Source: Lathyrus oleraceus
Taxonomy: Eukaryota; Streptophyta; Magnoliopsida; Fabales; Fabaceae
Assembly: GCF_024323335.1 (NCBI RefSeq)
Contig: NC_066580.1
Location: forward strand, 443,029,851 to 443,093,850
Direction: 5' to 3'
Length of the DNA: 64,000 nucleotides
Part shown: positions 11,156 to 22,453 of the stretch, in pieces
Layout of the letters: each line of letters opens with the position of its first letter
Position numbering within the stretch: the first letter of the stretch is position 1
Position numbers and translations under genes: made by a program
Notes under the pieces: generated by a model
Told to the model about the DNA's origin: nothing
Database searches by the model: none
What the model saw: only the letters and a program-made list of their open reading frames with translations

Positions 11156-14020
11156 TGTCACACCTCGAAAAATGAGAACACGACACTCGCGAAGCCCAAT
11201 CGCACGCTCGTGGGATGGACTGAACAGAGTCGCCACCGAACTTTATTTATTCTCAAAGAGGAAAATGGAAAATATCGATAAAACCCCTATATGAAAGGAA
11301 AAGATATGGTCATCGCAACCAATATCAGGGTTCGGGAGTCAGTTACGCAAGGGGAAGGTATTAGCACCCCTCACGTCTGTTGTACTCAACGGGAACCGTT
11401 TAGTTAGTTTCGATTTGAATGTTAGCTTATGTTAGTTTCTAATCTTCTATTTATTTGGGATAGGAAAAGAGAGAGGAAATAAATGTCTTTGAATTTTTAT
11501 TAATGAGAAAGGACCTAAAAAGGTTTTCATTATTAGGGGGGAAAAAGGAACTAAACCTAAATTTTTTATTAATGGGCCTGACAAGATTTCACAATCCTAC
11601 TCCTACGTATCTCTGGGTGCAATAGAGAATTCAAGGCTCACGTAGTTCTGGGTAGAAAATGTTTGTTTGTTTGTCGATTTTAGTGAAAGCTACGTTGTAT
11701 TAATCGACGAAAATATTGTTTTACCCCCAAACAGATGAGGAGCAGACGTATACCAGACATCAAATGGATTTACAAATCAACATTCGGAAAAACGTCATTT
11801 ATCTCAACTCAACAATTGTGGACGAAGCATTGCTTTGGATCATCTTAAGACAAGATGTCTTTCATTTATGAAAAGGTCTTGAGATTGCACGGCGGCGAAA
11901 ACATAGTTTGATTGGTTGGATATTTTTTATAAGTGAATGACGAACACTTAATGAGAACGAGACATAAGCCTCGGGATCAATCATTCGGGGTTCCACCGGA
12001 ATGCTAGAATCCAATGGTCCTTTTTTCATTCAAATTAATTGAGAAAATTGTTTGATGAACAACAAACGCTTGATAAGAATCAATTAATCAAAGAGTTGCG
12101 CTAGAATGCTTGATCTCAACGGCCCTTATTTTGTCCAAGTTAACTAAAGTGTTTTAGTGACGAAAGAAAAGAATGAACGATTAACCCAAAACGCGAGGCA
12201 CATGACCGATCATTCGAGGGTTCCCACCAGAATGTTAGATTCCAATGATCCTCTTCTTTCGAGTTATTTGAAAAAATGTTTTAATATTTTAACTTAAATA
12301 ATAAAGCGTTTGAATCGGGATAAGAAACAAAATAATCAGATTAAAAGGTACAACTTGGGATAGAATCAAAGTTTAAGAAATTAGTCATAAGTATTTTATT
12401 CTATTAATTAATCAACATCATTACTAGATATTTATTTAATTATTTATTCATAATATTTTAACAATAATAAATAAAACTACAAAGAAAATGATATTATTTG
12501 GAAAAATAATAATTCTATAGTTATTCAAACATTTAGAGAAAATAGCGAGAAATAAAGTTGGAGAAAAATACAATTATATATTTTTTTATGTCTAGTAAAT
12601 TAAAGTGAGAAAATAAGACCAATTTAATATTAGACATATGCATTTAAAATGTCTGATAATAAAACAATTAAATACTTTTTTTGTTTTCTTTAAAATCTAA
12701 CTAAAATAATAACAAAAGAAAATAAATTAAACATAACTTTTATTTTATTTTTTCTAACATAATCTAGAAATAATAATAAATATAATTAAATTAACTCTTT
12801 AAATATTCTTATAACACAATCTGAAAATAATAATGAAAATAACTAAACTAATTTTTTTTATGATTTTTATAACATGATCTAAAACTAAAATAAAATAAAT
12901 GGTAAACTTATTTTTTTTGGAATTTTAAATGATATAATCTAAAATTAAAATAAAATAAATGGTAAACTCTTTTTTTGGAATATTTTTATGACATAACCTA
13001 AAATTAAAATAAAATAATTGGTAAACTTAATTTTTATGATTTTTATTTCAATGAAAAATAACTAAGTTAAACTATTTTTAAAATTTGTATAAGATAACCT
13101 AAAATACTAGAAAATATATGAAAAATTATTTTTGTGATTTTATTATTATGATTTCTATGTGTTCATTTATTTATTTTAATTTTAAAAGATATAACAAAAG
13201 AGAACTTCTAAACCTGTATAAAAAAATATAAATAAAATTAAAATAGATATAAAGAAAAAAGGTCTAAGTTTCTACTAATATTCATCTTATTTGGTGTTTT
13301 AAGAAAATGAAACTCAAAATTATAATTTTAATGAAAAAGTTGATTCTAATATTTTAAGAAAAGAATGAACGGTTAATCCAAAACACGAAACTCAAAATTA
13401 TAATTTTAATGAAAAAGTTGATTCTAATATTCTAATATTTTAACTTAAATGATAAGATGATTTAATAAGAAAAAAAATATTTAATCGAATTTTAAAAAAC
13501 TTGGTATTGGGCCAAAATTCTTATTCTATCTATTTGATCAATATCATCATACAATTATTTATTTAAATAACAACCCATAAATAAATAAAAAAGTAGATAT
13601 GTTAATTAAATCATAGAATGAATGATAAAAATAATTTAGAAATCAAAACTAATTAAATAATCCAATTAATAATAGTAACAATTAATTAATGATGACAAAT
13701 AACTAAATTGTTAAAAAAACAATTAAAAAAATAAAGAAAAAATATTAATATTAAAAATGAAAAAATCATTTTATTATTCTGATTTTAATGTATTTTTACA
13801 AACTGTTATATTTTAAAATAAAGAAGAAAATAAGAAAATTTCTAAGCATCCATTAATTAAAAATAGATATAATATAAATTTGTTTTCGTTTTTATTTTTT
13901 ACTTTCCCTTTTTACTATAAAAATAGACAAAATAATAAAATAAATAAATATCATATCATAAATGTTATTCTCATGTGAACAGACAACTGAATATTTAGTG
14001 ATTTCAAAAGACCAAATAAG

Positions 14021-14579
14021 GGGAATTTTACCAATATACCCCAGTTTTTCAATTAATTTCCCAAAATAACCCACATTTCAAAAAAATTCCCAATCTACCC
14101 CACATGCATAAGGGAGGCGCCAATTGGATTGGCGCCCCCTCTTAAAAATTACAAGGAGGCGCCAATTGGATTGGCTAGGGCACCTGCCCTAGCCAATCCA
14201 ATTGGCGCCTATGTGTTATTTTTAAGAGGGGGCGCCAATCCAATTGGCGCCTCCCTTAAAAAAGCCTCAAATGGAAAAACTTTCAACATGAAAGTTGTAG
14301 ATCTTTTCAAGACAATGAATTTGGATATAAATTTGCAACATTTGGATTTTTTTTGAGAAAGTTATGGCCAGTTGAAGTTGGACTTCTGAGTTTTTCAACT
14401 GTTATCTGACCTATAATGTTTTGTATTATTGCATGTGTTTCTTTTAGGAATATGAATTTTTGTCCAACATAACATTTGAAGTAGACATCCTAAATTTTGC
14501 AATGCACTTGGTCCCACCTCAAAATAATTAAAAATGAGTGAGTTAGGTCCCTGCGAACTTGACCCAAAATTAGGGTTTC
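14021..14579 (+). repeat. Left terminal inverted repeat of the MULE
   Basis: It matches the complement of 17685-18245 with few differences, ending at AAATTAGGGTTTC. It contains a compound palindrome at 14109-14258. Recognised ends of this length are usual for MULEs. Confidence 0.85.
14109..14258. repeat. 150-bp compound palindrome in left TIR
   Basis: Two 41-bp outer arms and an inner palindrome are all built from GGCGCCAATTGGATTGG and its complement. The inner one is centred on GGGCACCTGCCC. The DNA is much more GC-rich than its surroundings and could extrude as a cruciform or be transcribed into a hairpin RNA. Confidence 0.8.
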
Positions 14580-14806
14580 TGTCAAAACAAGTGTATGTGA
14601 ACTTTGCCAAAAGGGACCAAATTCAAGCCCTTCAACATAACAATAACAAGTCCTTGAATTAGAGTTTTTGACCTATAAATTTTTGTTTTATGATATGTGT
14701 TAATTTTAGAATTATGAAAGAAACTTAATGTTTGGAGAATACACAAAGATAAATTTGACATAATACGAATTGATATTAATAAAATTTGGATTTTACACAA
14801 TGAATC

Positions 14807-15382
14807 CTAATGGTGATGACCGGGATCACCTAACCGACCTCCGGTCCCACATCCCCTAGCTATCCTAACCCTTGGCCCTAACCCACGTTGACGATTCTGA
14901 ACCGGTGTTTGTTCATCTAATGGTCCAGGAGCGTCATTACCGCCTACAGGAGAAGATCCGTTGAGGTATTCAGCCAACTCAGCATAGTCTTCAGTATTCA
15001 ATGATGGTGTACCAGCGTAGCTGAGCTCATGACCCATGCCAGAGAAGTTGGGGTGTGGTTGACTCATGGATGGGCGACCAGGACGGTTGAAGGGGGACAT
15101 GGGTGACAATGATGGGTCTAGGAAAGGTTGGAAAGGTTGTTGGGGTGTTTGGAAGAGATATGGTTGTGGGATGTTTTGGTATTGTGATGTTTGGGGTTCT
15201 TGGCTACGGTAGGTGATGGGGCGGTTAGTGTTTTGGGTAAGGCGACTTTGGTAGGGTGATGGTGTGGGTGCGAAGCGATGTTCGGTCGAAGGTTGATGGT
15301 CCATTTGTTGGTGGTGGTATGGGGGATGTTCTTGCGAGGACAAAGGCTGTTGAGCAGGTTTTCGGCAACTGAGAGGACTCAT
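14807..15382 (-). pseudogene. C-terminal tail of a plant-mobile-domain (PMD/MAIN-like) protein carried by the MULE
   Basis: The 191-residue frame is Pro/Gln-rich (many PQ, SQ and HHQ runs) and ends in CGTGGRLGDPGHHH, an ending I recognise from legume MAIN-like / phosphatase-7-long-form-like proteins that carry the plant mobile domain. The mobile domain itself would be N-terminal and is absent; the frame is cut at about 15382, a few bases from where the transposase starts on the opposite strand. PMD genes are known as passengers of plant transposons, including MULEs. The family call rests on the tail only. Truncation means it is unlikely to be functional. Confidence 0.55.
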
Positions 15383-15387
15383 TCAAG

Positions 15388-16740
15388 GAATTACCCCGGT
15401 TTTTATGGGCACTAAAAACTTATGTCCCAGGAACTGTGGCAATTCTGGAGACAGTGCAAGCAATGATGCCAGACGGAACCTGTGCTACAGGTAATAGAAT
15501 ATTTCACCGTCTCTTTTGGGCATTTGACCCTTGCATCAAAGGTTTCGCATTCTGCAAACCTCTCCTGCAAATTGATGGCACTTGGTTATACGGAAAATAC
15601 AAGGGTACGTTGCTCATGGCAGTTGCACAAGACGGTAACAACAATGTATTTCCCGTTGCCTTTGCTCTTGTTGAAGGTGAAACGGCTGCTGGATGGGGTT
15701 TCTTTCTTCGACATCTCAGAACGCATGTCGCACCACAAGCCAATCTATGTCTGATTTCTGATAGACATGCTGCCATCGAAAGTGCCTACAACAACCATGA
15801 CAACGGATGGCATGATCCTCCTTCTACACATGTCTACTGTATCAGACACATAGCACAAAACTTCATGCGTGCTATAAAAGATAAGAATCTTCGCAAGAAG
15901 GTGGTGAATGCTGGGTATGCGTTAACTCAACCGTCTTTTCAATATTATCGTGATGAGATTCGACTGTCTAATGAAGACGCGGGGAGATGGATAAATAACA
16001 TCCCAGTAGAGCAGTGGACAAGAGCATTTGACGGTGGTTGTCGATGGGGCCACATGACAACAAACATTGTGGAATGCATGAACGGGGTTTTTAAAGGAAT
16101 ACGAAACCTGCCGATAACAGCCTTGGTAAGATCAACCTATTATAGGTTGGCTTCTATGTTCGCAAGCAGAGGTGAAAGATGGAGTGCAGTGTTAATGTCC
16201 GGACAAGTATTCAGTGAATGTTGCATGAAGGTCATGAAAGAGGAGAGCATCAAAGCTACGACACACGCTGTAACAGTGTTTGACCGTCATAGACAAAATT
16301 TCAGCGTCCAGGAAACAATGGGCAACAACGAGGGGAGACCAAATTTAGCCTACGCTGTTAGACTAAACAGAAGTTGGTGCGATTGTGGAAAATTTCAGGC
16401 CTTCCGCATACCTTGCTCCCATGTCATTGCAGCATGCGCTTATACTCGTCAAGACGCTTACACCCATTTATCTGATGTGTACAAGGCCAGCACCATCATG
16501 AATGTATATAGTCAAAGCTTTTCAGTACTACCAATGGAGGATTATTGGCCTCCATATGAAGGAGATATTGTTTGGCACAATGAAGAGATGCGTAGAAAGA
16601 AGAAAGGAAGGCCAAACAGCACACGTATAAGAACAGAGATGGATTCCACAGATAAAATGATAAGATTATGTAGTATCTGTCGTCAACCAGGACACAACAA
16701 AAACAACTGTCCCAATCAAGGAGCATCATCTACATCTTAA
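15388..16740 (+). pseudogene. MULE (MuDR-type) transposase lacking its N-terminal region
   Basis: The open frame is fully readable from ELPRFLWALKTYVPG near 15388, but no ATG precedes it, so the true N terminus has been lost. Numbering from the GTG at 15436, the DDE core is Asp47 (LQIDGTW), Asp109 (LISDRH) and Glu213 (NIVECMN), with the MULE-type CX2H at 135-138. A SWIM zinc finger (CDCG...CSH) lies near 313-328 and a C-terminal zinc knuckle CSICRQPGHNKNNC near 415. This enzyme would cut at the inverted ends and reinsert the element. The catalytic part is intact with no stop, but intact relatives carry a few hundred further N-terminal residues used for DNA binding. Confidence 0.85.
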
Positions 16741-16914
16741 GCTTATTGTAACATTATATCTAGATCTTAAGCTATTTGTAACATTGTATCTACATCTTAT
16801 GCTTGTTGTAACATTGTATTTCTGTAACAATCAATCATTATATATCATTAAGTTCTTGTTACAACGAGTTTCATAACCAACATCAGTACAAAACATCTGA
16901 AAACATAAATAATT

Positions 16915-17229
16915 CTAACTGATTACAACAATCAAATTAATGTCGTCTCGACCGAACATCATTTCCCTAGCATCCTTATCAGTCCTCATTCGCACCCAAC
17001 CAAAGATACTGTCAAGTCTCTCAATACTTCTGATTTTTTCCCCTTCTGGTATTTTCCCGTCTAACCATCGAACCAGCTCCCTCTTCAGTTGATCTAACGT
17101 GGTGATGTTCCAAAACAGCATCAGCAATTGCGGTTTGTCTCTCGCATAAATCACCTTACCGTATCGGCGACGAACACCAAACATGATAGCCAAATGATTA
17201 TATGAGTTGTGGAACAATAGGTCACACAA
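16915..17229 (-). CDS. Small MULE-borne ORF of unknown function
   Basis: The frame has 104 codons and converges on the transposase gene with a gap of about 175 bp. A second Met (MFGVRRRYG) is a plausible start and leaves about 90 residues with conserved-looking character: VIYARDKPQ, then LKRELVRWLDGKIP, then a basic-acidic end. I do not recognise a named domain; a small ubiquitin-like or PB1-like fold is only a guess. Its place near the right inverted repeat suggests it belongs to the MULE rather than to the host. Confidence 0.4.
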   Translation of the reverse strand: MCDLLFHNSYNHLAIMFGVRRRYGKVIYARDKPQLLMLFWNITTLDQLKRELVRWLDGKIPEGEKIRSIERLDSIFGWVRMRTDKDAREMMFGRDDINLIVVIS

Positions 17230-17269
17230 CGCATCTATTTATAAGACAAAAAAGGCATTTTATGAGGGA

Positions 17270-17405
17270 CTCGCCAATTGAGTTGGCGCCTCCTTTTAAA
17301 ACATACACATAGGCGCCAATTGGATTGGCTAGGGCACCTACCCTAGCCTAGGGCACCTGCCCTAGCCTAGGGCAGCTGCCCTAGCCAATCCAATTGGCGC
17401 CTCCA
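17270..17405. repeat. Third GC-rich palindrome cluster, with three 19-bp repeats
   Basis: GGCGCCAATTGGATTGG and its complement flank three tandem units of the type CTAGGGCACCTGCCCTAG, each itself nearly palindromic. It lies internal to the right TIR and repeats the theme of 14109-14258. Confidence 0.75.
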
Positions 17406-17503
17406 TTCAAGTTTTAACAACAGTCGCCATATGAACAACTTTCATGTTCATCAAAAATCCATTTGAAACTTGGAAGCTCATCATTCATTTCAAAACATTT
17501 CAA

Positions 17504-17867
17504 AACCCTAATTTTAGGTCAACCACGCAGGGACCTAACTCACTCATTTTTAATTATTTTGAGGTGGGACCAAGTGCATTGGAAAATTTAAGATGTCTAC
17601 TTCAAATGTTATGTTGGACAAAATTTCATAACTCTAAAAGAAACACATGAAATAATGCAAGACATTATAGGTCAAATTACAGTTGAAACCCTAATTTTAG
17701 GTCAAGTTCGCAGGGACCTAACTCACTCATTTTTAATTATTTTGAGGTGGGACCAAGTGCATTGCAAAATTTAGGATGTCTACTTCAAATGTTATGTTGG
17801 ACAAAAATTCATATTCCTAAAAGAAACACATGCAATAATACAAAACATTATGGGTCAGATAACAGTT
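17504..17867. repeat. Two tandem copies of a 182-bp MULE subterminal unit
   Basis: AAACCCTAATTTTAGGTCAA begins both units (17504 and 17686) and each ends with CAGTTGA. The outer copy belongs to the right TIR. The inner one is more diverged, for example AACCACGCAGGG against AAGTTCGCAGGG. Confidence 0.75.
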
Positions 17868-18245
17868 GAAAAACTCAGAAGTCCAACTTCAACTGGCCAT
17901 AACTTTCTCAAAAAAAATCCAAATGTTGCAAAATTTATATCCAAATTCATTGTCTTGAAAAGATCTACAACTTTCATGTTGAAAGTTTTTCCATTTGAGG
18001 CTTTTTTAAGGGAGGCGCCAATTGGATTGGCGCCCCCTCTTAAAAATAACACATAGGCGCCAATTGGATTGGCTAGGGCAGGTGCCCTAGCCAATCCAAT
18101 TGGCGCCTCCTTGTAATTTTTAAGAGGGGGCGCCAATCCAATTGGCGCCTCCCTTATGCATGTGGGGTAGATTGGGAATTTTTTTGAAATGTGGGTTATT
18201 TTGGGAAATTAATTGAAAAACTGGGGTATATTGGTAAAAATTCCC
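17685..18245 (-). repeat. Right terminal inverted repeat of the MULE
   Basis: Complement of 14021-14579, including the 150-bp compound palindrome at 18007-18156. Confidence 0.85.
18007..18156. repeat. 150-bp compound palindrome in right TIR
   Basis: Same structure and length as 14109-14258, with the centre reading GGGCAGGTGCCC on the plus strand. Confidence 0.8.
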
Positions 18246-18348
18246 CAAATAAGCGTGAAAATCTTCACGTGATTCTTGGAAGAAGAAAAAAATAAATGTA
18301 AACAATGAGAATTAAAATCAGTAAACCTATCACCATTGAGTTCCTTTC

Positions 18349-19341
18349 TTCTTTCACGCTCAATCATCCTTCTCTCTCTCAATTTCGATCTCTTACCCTC
18401 ACCAGAGAAAGGTGGCCGACGGCGGCTCGCCGCCCCCTCCGGCGTTTCCCCACCTCGAAACCCTAATACCCAAACACCAACCTCCCTTGTTTTCGTGCTC
18501 TTTCCAAATCTATATTCAGTTTTTTTTCAAAAATCTCAACCAACAAAGAGATGATGAATGGAGCAACAATAAAATCAAAGAACAAATCAAAACAACGACC
18601 AACAAGATTCGATTTTCACAATCAAAGTAAAAAAAACAAAAATGAAAGAGTCAAAAGAGGGCTACCTAGGTTCAGGTACGGAAAAAATTCGAACTTTTTG
18701 CTTCGATTTCGGATAGGCCCTTCTTCCCTTTGAGTTCGTGTTCTTTTTTATTGTTCAAACTTGTATCAGTGATTCAATTAGTGTTTATATTGTAATGCTG
18801 CTTGGATTTTTTCTTATAGTAAAAAAAGGGTTATGGTTTTTTTGTGGCTTTGAGTTTTTTGTGTTTGATTTTTAATCCATAGATATTGAAGTTTCTGCGG
18901 GTCAGCTTTCTATCAGTTGAGGTTTTGATATCTTTGTTTTTTATGAAACTGATATTAGGTTTTCTTCTTCCCTTTTGTTTGTTGTTACTGTTATTTATAT
19001 TGCAAAGCAATATGGTTGATAATTATTTTTATGGTTCAACCCTTGAGGTATGATACAAATTTCCTGCTTTAAAACCTTAAACTATGATACTCTTCTATAC
19101 TTTTTGAAATATGTTTTGCTTACAAAATATGTTAACTGCACTATTCTGCAACTGCAACTACTGCAGCAACAAAATAAGAATATGTCCAAGGCAAAGAGAG
19201 CAGAGTTCGGACTGTGTAGAGGAATGAAAGAGATAAACTATCTCTTAGTCATTGTGTAACTAATACAATTGAAGAGTCCCTTTAATTTTGTAATGTGTGT
19301 AATAGAGGCTTAGTGATGTAATATAAATTCCTATTTTCTTT
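18349..19341 (+). other. Exon-like module inside element E 3' LTR, antisense to the element
   Basis: The plus strand shows a CT-rich leader (TTCTCTCTCTCAATTTCG), a GC-rich stretch GTGGCCGACGGCGGCTCGCC, short open frames, and a possible splice donor TTCAG|GTACGG near 18680, much like the 5' end of a plant transcript. The equivalent position in the other LTR (about 44936) lacks the whole segment. D's older LTR has an analogous GCCGCCGCTGACGG stretch near 9860 and CAG|GTAAGT near 10155, so the module is probably ancestral to these LTRs. No protein family is recognisable. Confidence 0.4.
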
Positions 19342-20165
19342 TTTAAAGTTTTTTTTATGATGTAAAAAGAAAATAATCTAAAGTGTAAATAAAATTTTTG
19401 TTCTAAAAAATAAAAATAATAACATGATAATTAAAAAAATATAATTATAAATGTGACAAGAAACTTCTTTTTTTTAAATGCAAGAAACAAAATTTAAGTT
19501 CTATATTTTTTTAGAAATTTATTTCAATTTAAAAATGTAAAATGAATTTGATTATTATCATGACCTATTTTTAAAAACACACATAAAAATCTTTAATAAG
19601 ATATAATAAATAAAAAACTAACAAAACAATAAAACAATTAAAACTTAATTTATTTTTTGAAAAGGAATATAAAAACAAAAGTCCAAAACTAAACCTTTAA
19701 TACAAAATGCAAATTAAATTTCTAATCATCCATATGCAATGTAAGACAAATGATTATGTAGTATATGTATGGATGAATGAAATAGCGATGTAGTTTAAAT
19801 TGATTAAAATCAACTTATAATTTTTTTTTGAAACAAAGACCTTAAGTTATCAAATTAACAATGGTTGAGTGAATTTTCACACCAAATGCCGACTATGGAT
19901 ATGTAATGAATGGAGGTATGTATGAATTTACCAAATTGAATAAATCGATCAAAGTGAACATTAATCATGACTTATGTATGCAAAATGAAATCTTTACGAC
20001 CAGATGAAACTGTCATAAGGAATCAGTTCGAATGATGAGATGCAGATGAATGAAATGATTATATAAAGATGGTATGTGAGTGGATGACTTAGTTGCAGAT
20101 GAATGAATGTCAATGGGTAAATGCATATGAATGACTTTAGGTGGGACAAAATTTAGGGTATGACA

Positions 20166-22453
20166 GTTGTCCCTATTTAAATATCTTTACCAGATAGCAT
20201 GAGTGATGGAAATTCTCATGAAATCAGGGTGAAAGGTATTTAAATACAGAAGACCCAAATTTTTCCCTAAGAGGCAATGACATGTTATGCTATGAGCTGA
20301 CAAACTTCTTTTTGGTTTGTTGGGGATATGATGGACCCTAGCATGATTTTTTTTATGATGGATGATAAGCAAACTTGGGGAAAACATTTGGAATATGGTA
20401 TTGGTGATCCGCAGGAAAAATAACAAAGACCAATGGGTGAAGACACACTAGGGATGATAAATTGTTGGGGAAAAGACGTTGGGGAATATTCAAAGTATGA
20501 TTTTATCAATAGGTTCAGACATGACCCGACACTTTAGAATGTATCTGACCGTTTTGGAGATTTCTCATAAGAAATTCATTCGATCAAAGATTTTGGAGAT
20601 TCCTAACATGAAATTCACCCAAGACAAGAATATATGAGAGTCTTCTTATAAAAAGATCATTCGTGCAACATAGTGGCGTTTTCTTACCAGAAAATTATCC
20701 ACAAAACATTTTGGAATTTTCTTACAAGAAAATTATCCACACAACACTTTGGAGTTTTCTCACTTAGAAAATCATCCATATAAAACAGATTAGGAGTCTT
20801 CTTACGAGAAGATCATCCACGTAAAAGGCTAAGATGACTCTTTATGAAGAAATCAGTCAAGGCAAACATCATTGGAGTTATTTCTAACTAGAATAACATC
20901 CAAGCTTCTGGGAATTCCTTAAAATTATGAGTCATACATGACTTTATAGGAACCATCAGGAAAGACAGTGTAATCAAACTCTATGTATATGCCAACGATG
21001 ATTGGACTTGGACCGTAAGCAATGGATTACAATCAGCTTATAACAGATTTGTGACAATTTCAACTGGACTTTAAATGATGTTGGCGATAGCCAAACTTCA
21101 AGTACCAATTATGATTGGATGTTCAAACTGAGTGCCAGTTATAACTGGACTTTTAGAGAAAAGCCAATAACAATTGGATTTTAGGAATAGAGTGTCAGCT
21201 ACTACTCGGATTTCGAAAGACATTAGTAATAACTAGGTTTTCGATGATAATGCCAGGGAATTGAATTCTGGAGACTCCAATGATAATTGAGCTCTTGAAA
21301 TGATACTAGTGACAACTAGATTTTAAGGGTATCAAATAACAATTAGATTTCCGACAAGATATCAGTGACAGCTGAACTAGACATACCCATAACAATCGGA
21401 TTGGAAATAACACCAGTCACAACTGAACTCTTCAGGATTCCCATTATGATTGGTTTTTTAGATGGAGTACCAGTGACAACTGGACTTTGGGTCAAGAGAT
21501 AACAATCAACGACGAGGCCAAAGTGCAACGCAAATGAGTACAAAGTACATCTTGAACCATGCATGATTTGACTTTTTTGTTTGTTTTATACATGATATAT
21601 GAATGATCATGATATGTAATGCTCACGATAGGTAGATTGGGAGTTTGAAGGGTCTGTTTATAGAGATTCTGATTCCTCAACACCAATAACTCCAATCAGT
21701 ATAAGTATTAGGCATATCCAGAGGAGAATCTATTAAGATTGACAGTTATAACTAGCCAAAGGGTCATCCTTCCATAGTATTAATAGGTTATGCTCCAGGG
21801 AGATTCTTGTTAGTGATCTAGGAGTGCTTCTGCAACTTGAGACTTTCGGGAAAACAAATGATTTTCTCTTGGTTTTCACCTATATCAAAGCAATTTTGTT
21901 GTTTTTCAATATGTTTTTAATTATTTTCAAGTTTCAAGATTTTATTATTAACAAATAAATGACATTTTTCATAACAAAGAAAAACATAGAAGAACACAAT
22001 TAACAATGATTGACGGGCAAAACTTGTATTTTATTCAAGAATGGTAGCATATAAATGGCGTAGCTCCATGGAATATTACAATTTTGAAAATGGAAATAAG
22101 GAAAGGTTTACGTTGAATTCAGTGACCACTATTATCCCTAATAACCATGACCCTCTAAAACCTTGCTTCTAAAGGGAGTAACTTGACTGATCTTCCACCT
22201 CTGATTCTTCTGTATCGATTAGTAACATCTGATGCAGTTTATGCCTTTTGCCTGGATCGCCCTTTCGGGTTTTCAATCCACCGGGACGCTCTTTTTTGCC
22301 TAAGTTTCCCTTTTGGGTTTTCAACTTAGCGAGCTATCATTTATTTATTTATCCCTAACTTTTGCCTGGATCGCCCTTTCGGGTTTTCGATCCACCGAGA
22401 TACCCATTTTTTCCTAAGTCGTCCTTTCAAGTTTTTGACTTAGCGGGTTTTTA
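20166..22453 (-). other. Element E 3' untranslated region with degenerate tandem repeats
   Basis: This noncoding region lies between the integrase end and 3' LTR. It holds one GGTTCAGACATGACC unit (20511), a degenerate run with TCTTACAAGAAAATCATCCA-like units (about 20560-20900) and another with AGTGACAACTGGACTTT-like units (about 20980-21500). Repeats of the CTGGATCGCCCTTTCGGGTTT type sit at 22250-22400. Hypervariable repeated 3' regions are known in Ogre-type elements. The purine-rich minus-strand sequence next to 20165 is the likely polypurine tract. Confidence 0.65.

Larger units (their letters stand above)
14021..18245 (+). mobile_element. MULE DNA transposon with long terminal inverted repeats
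   Basis: Inverted ends of about 560 bp begin GGGAATTTTACC (left) and GGGAATTTTTACC (right, complement). The 8-9 bp duplication (C)CAAATAAG is present on both sides (14012-14020 and 18245/18246-18253). The empty site CCAAATGAG survives in E's other LTR at 44812-44820, which proves the insertion. Inside are a MULE transposase lacking its N terminus (plus strand), the C-terminal tail of a second gene (minus strand) and a small minus-strand ORF. The two main genes are truncated head to head, so the copy is probably non-autonomous. Confidence 0.88.
11156..20165 (-). repeat. Element E 3' LTR, interrupted by a MULE
   Basis: Plus-strand ends are TGTCACACCTCG and AGGGTATGACA, the complement of TGTCATACCC, a typical Ogre LTR start. 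Without the MULE and its target duplication the length is about 4.8 kb, compared with 3.7 kb for the partner at 42039-45734. The excess is mainly an approximately 1-kb module (18349-19341) and about 120 bp of AT-rich DNA around 13810-13960. Much of 12400-14000 is very AT-rich without any coding signal. Confidence 0.88.

Noticed and set aside
10173..11294. Several plus-strand open frames that might be a host gene
   Set aside because: They have no recognisable domain, lie within decayed Ogre-like LTR sequence, and the third crosses the boundary of element E.
16496..16729. Minus-strand frame opposite the transposase
   Set aside because: It is a shadow of the transposase coding sequence.
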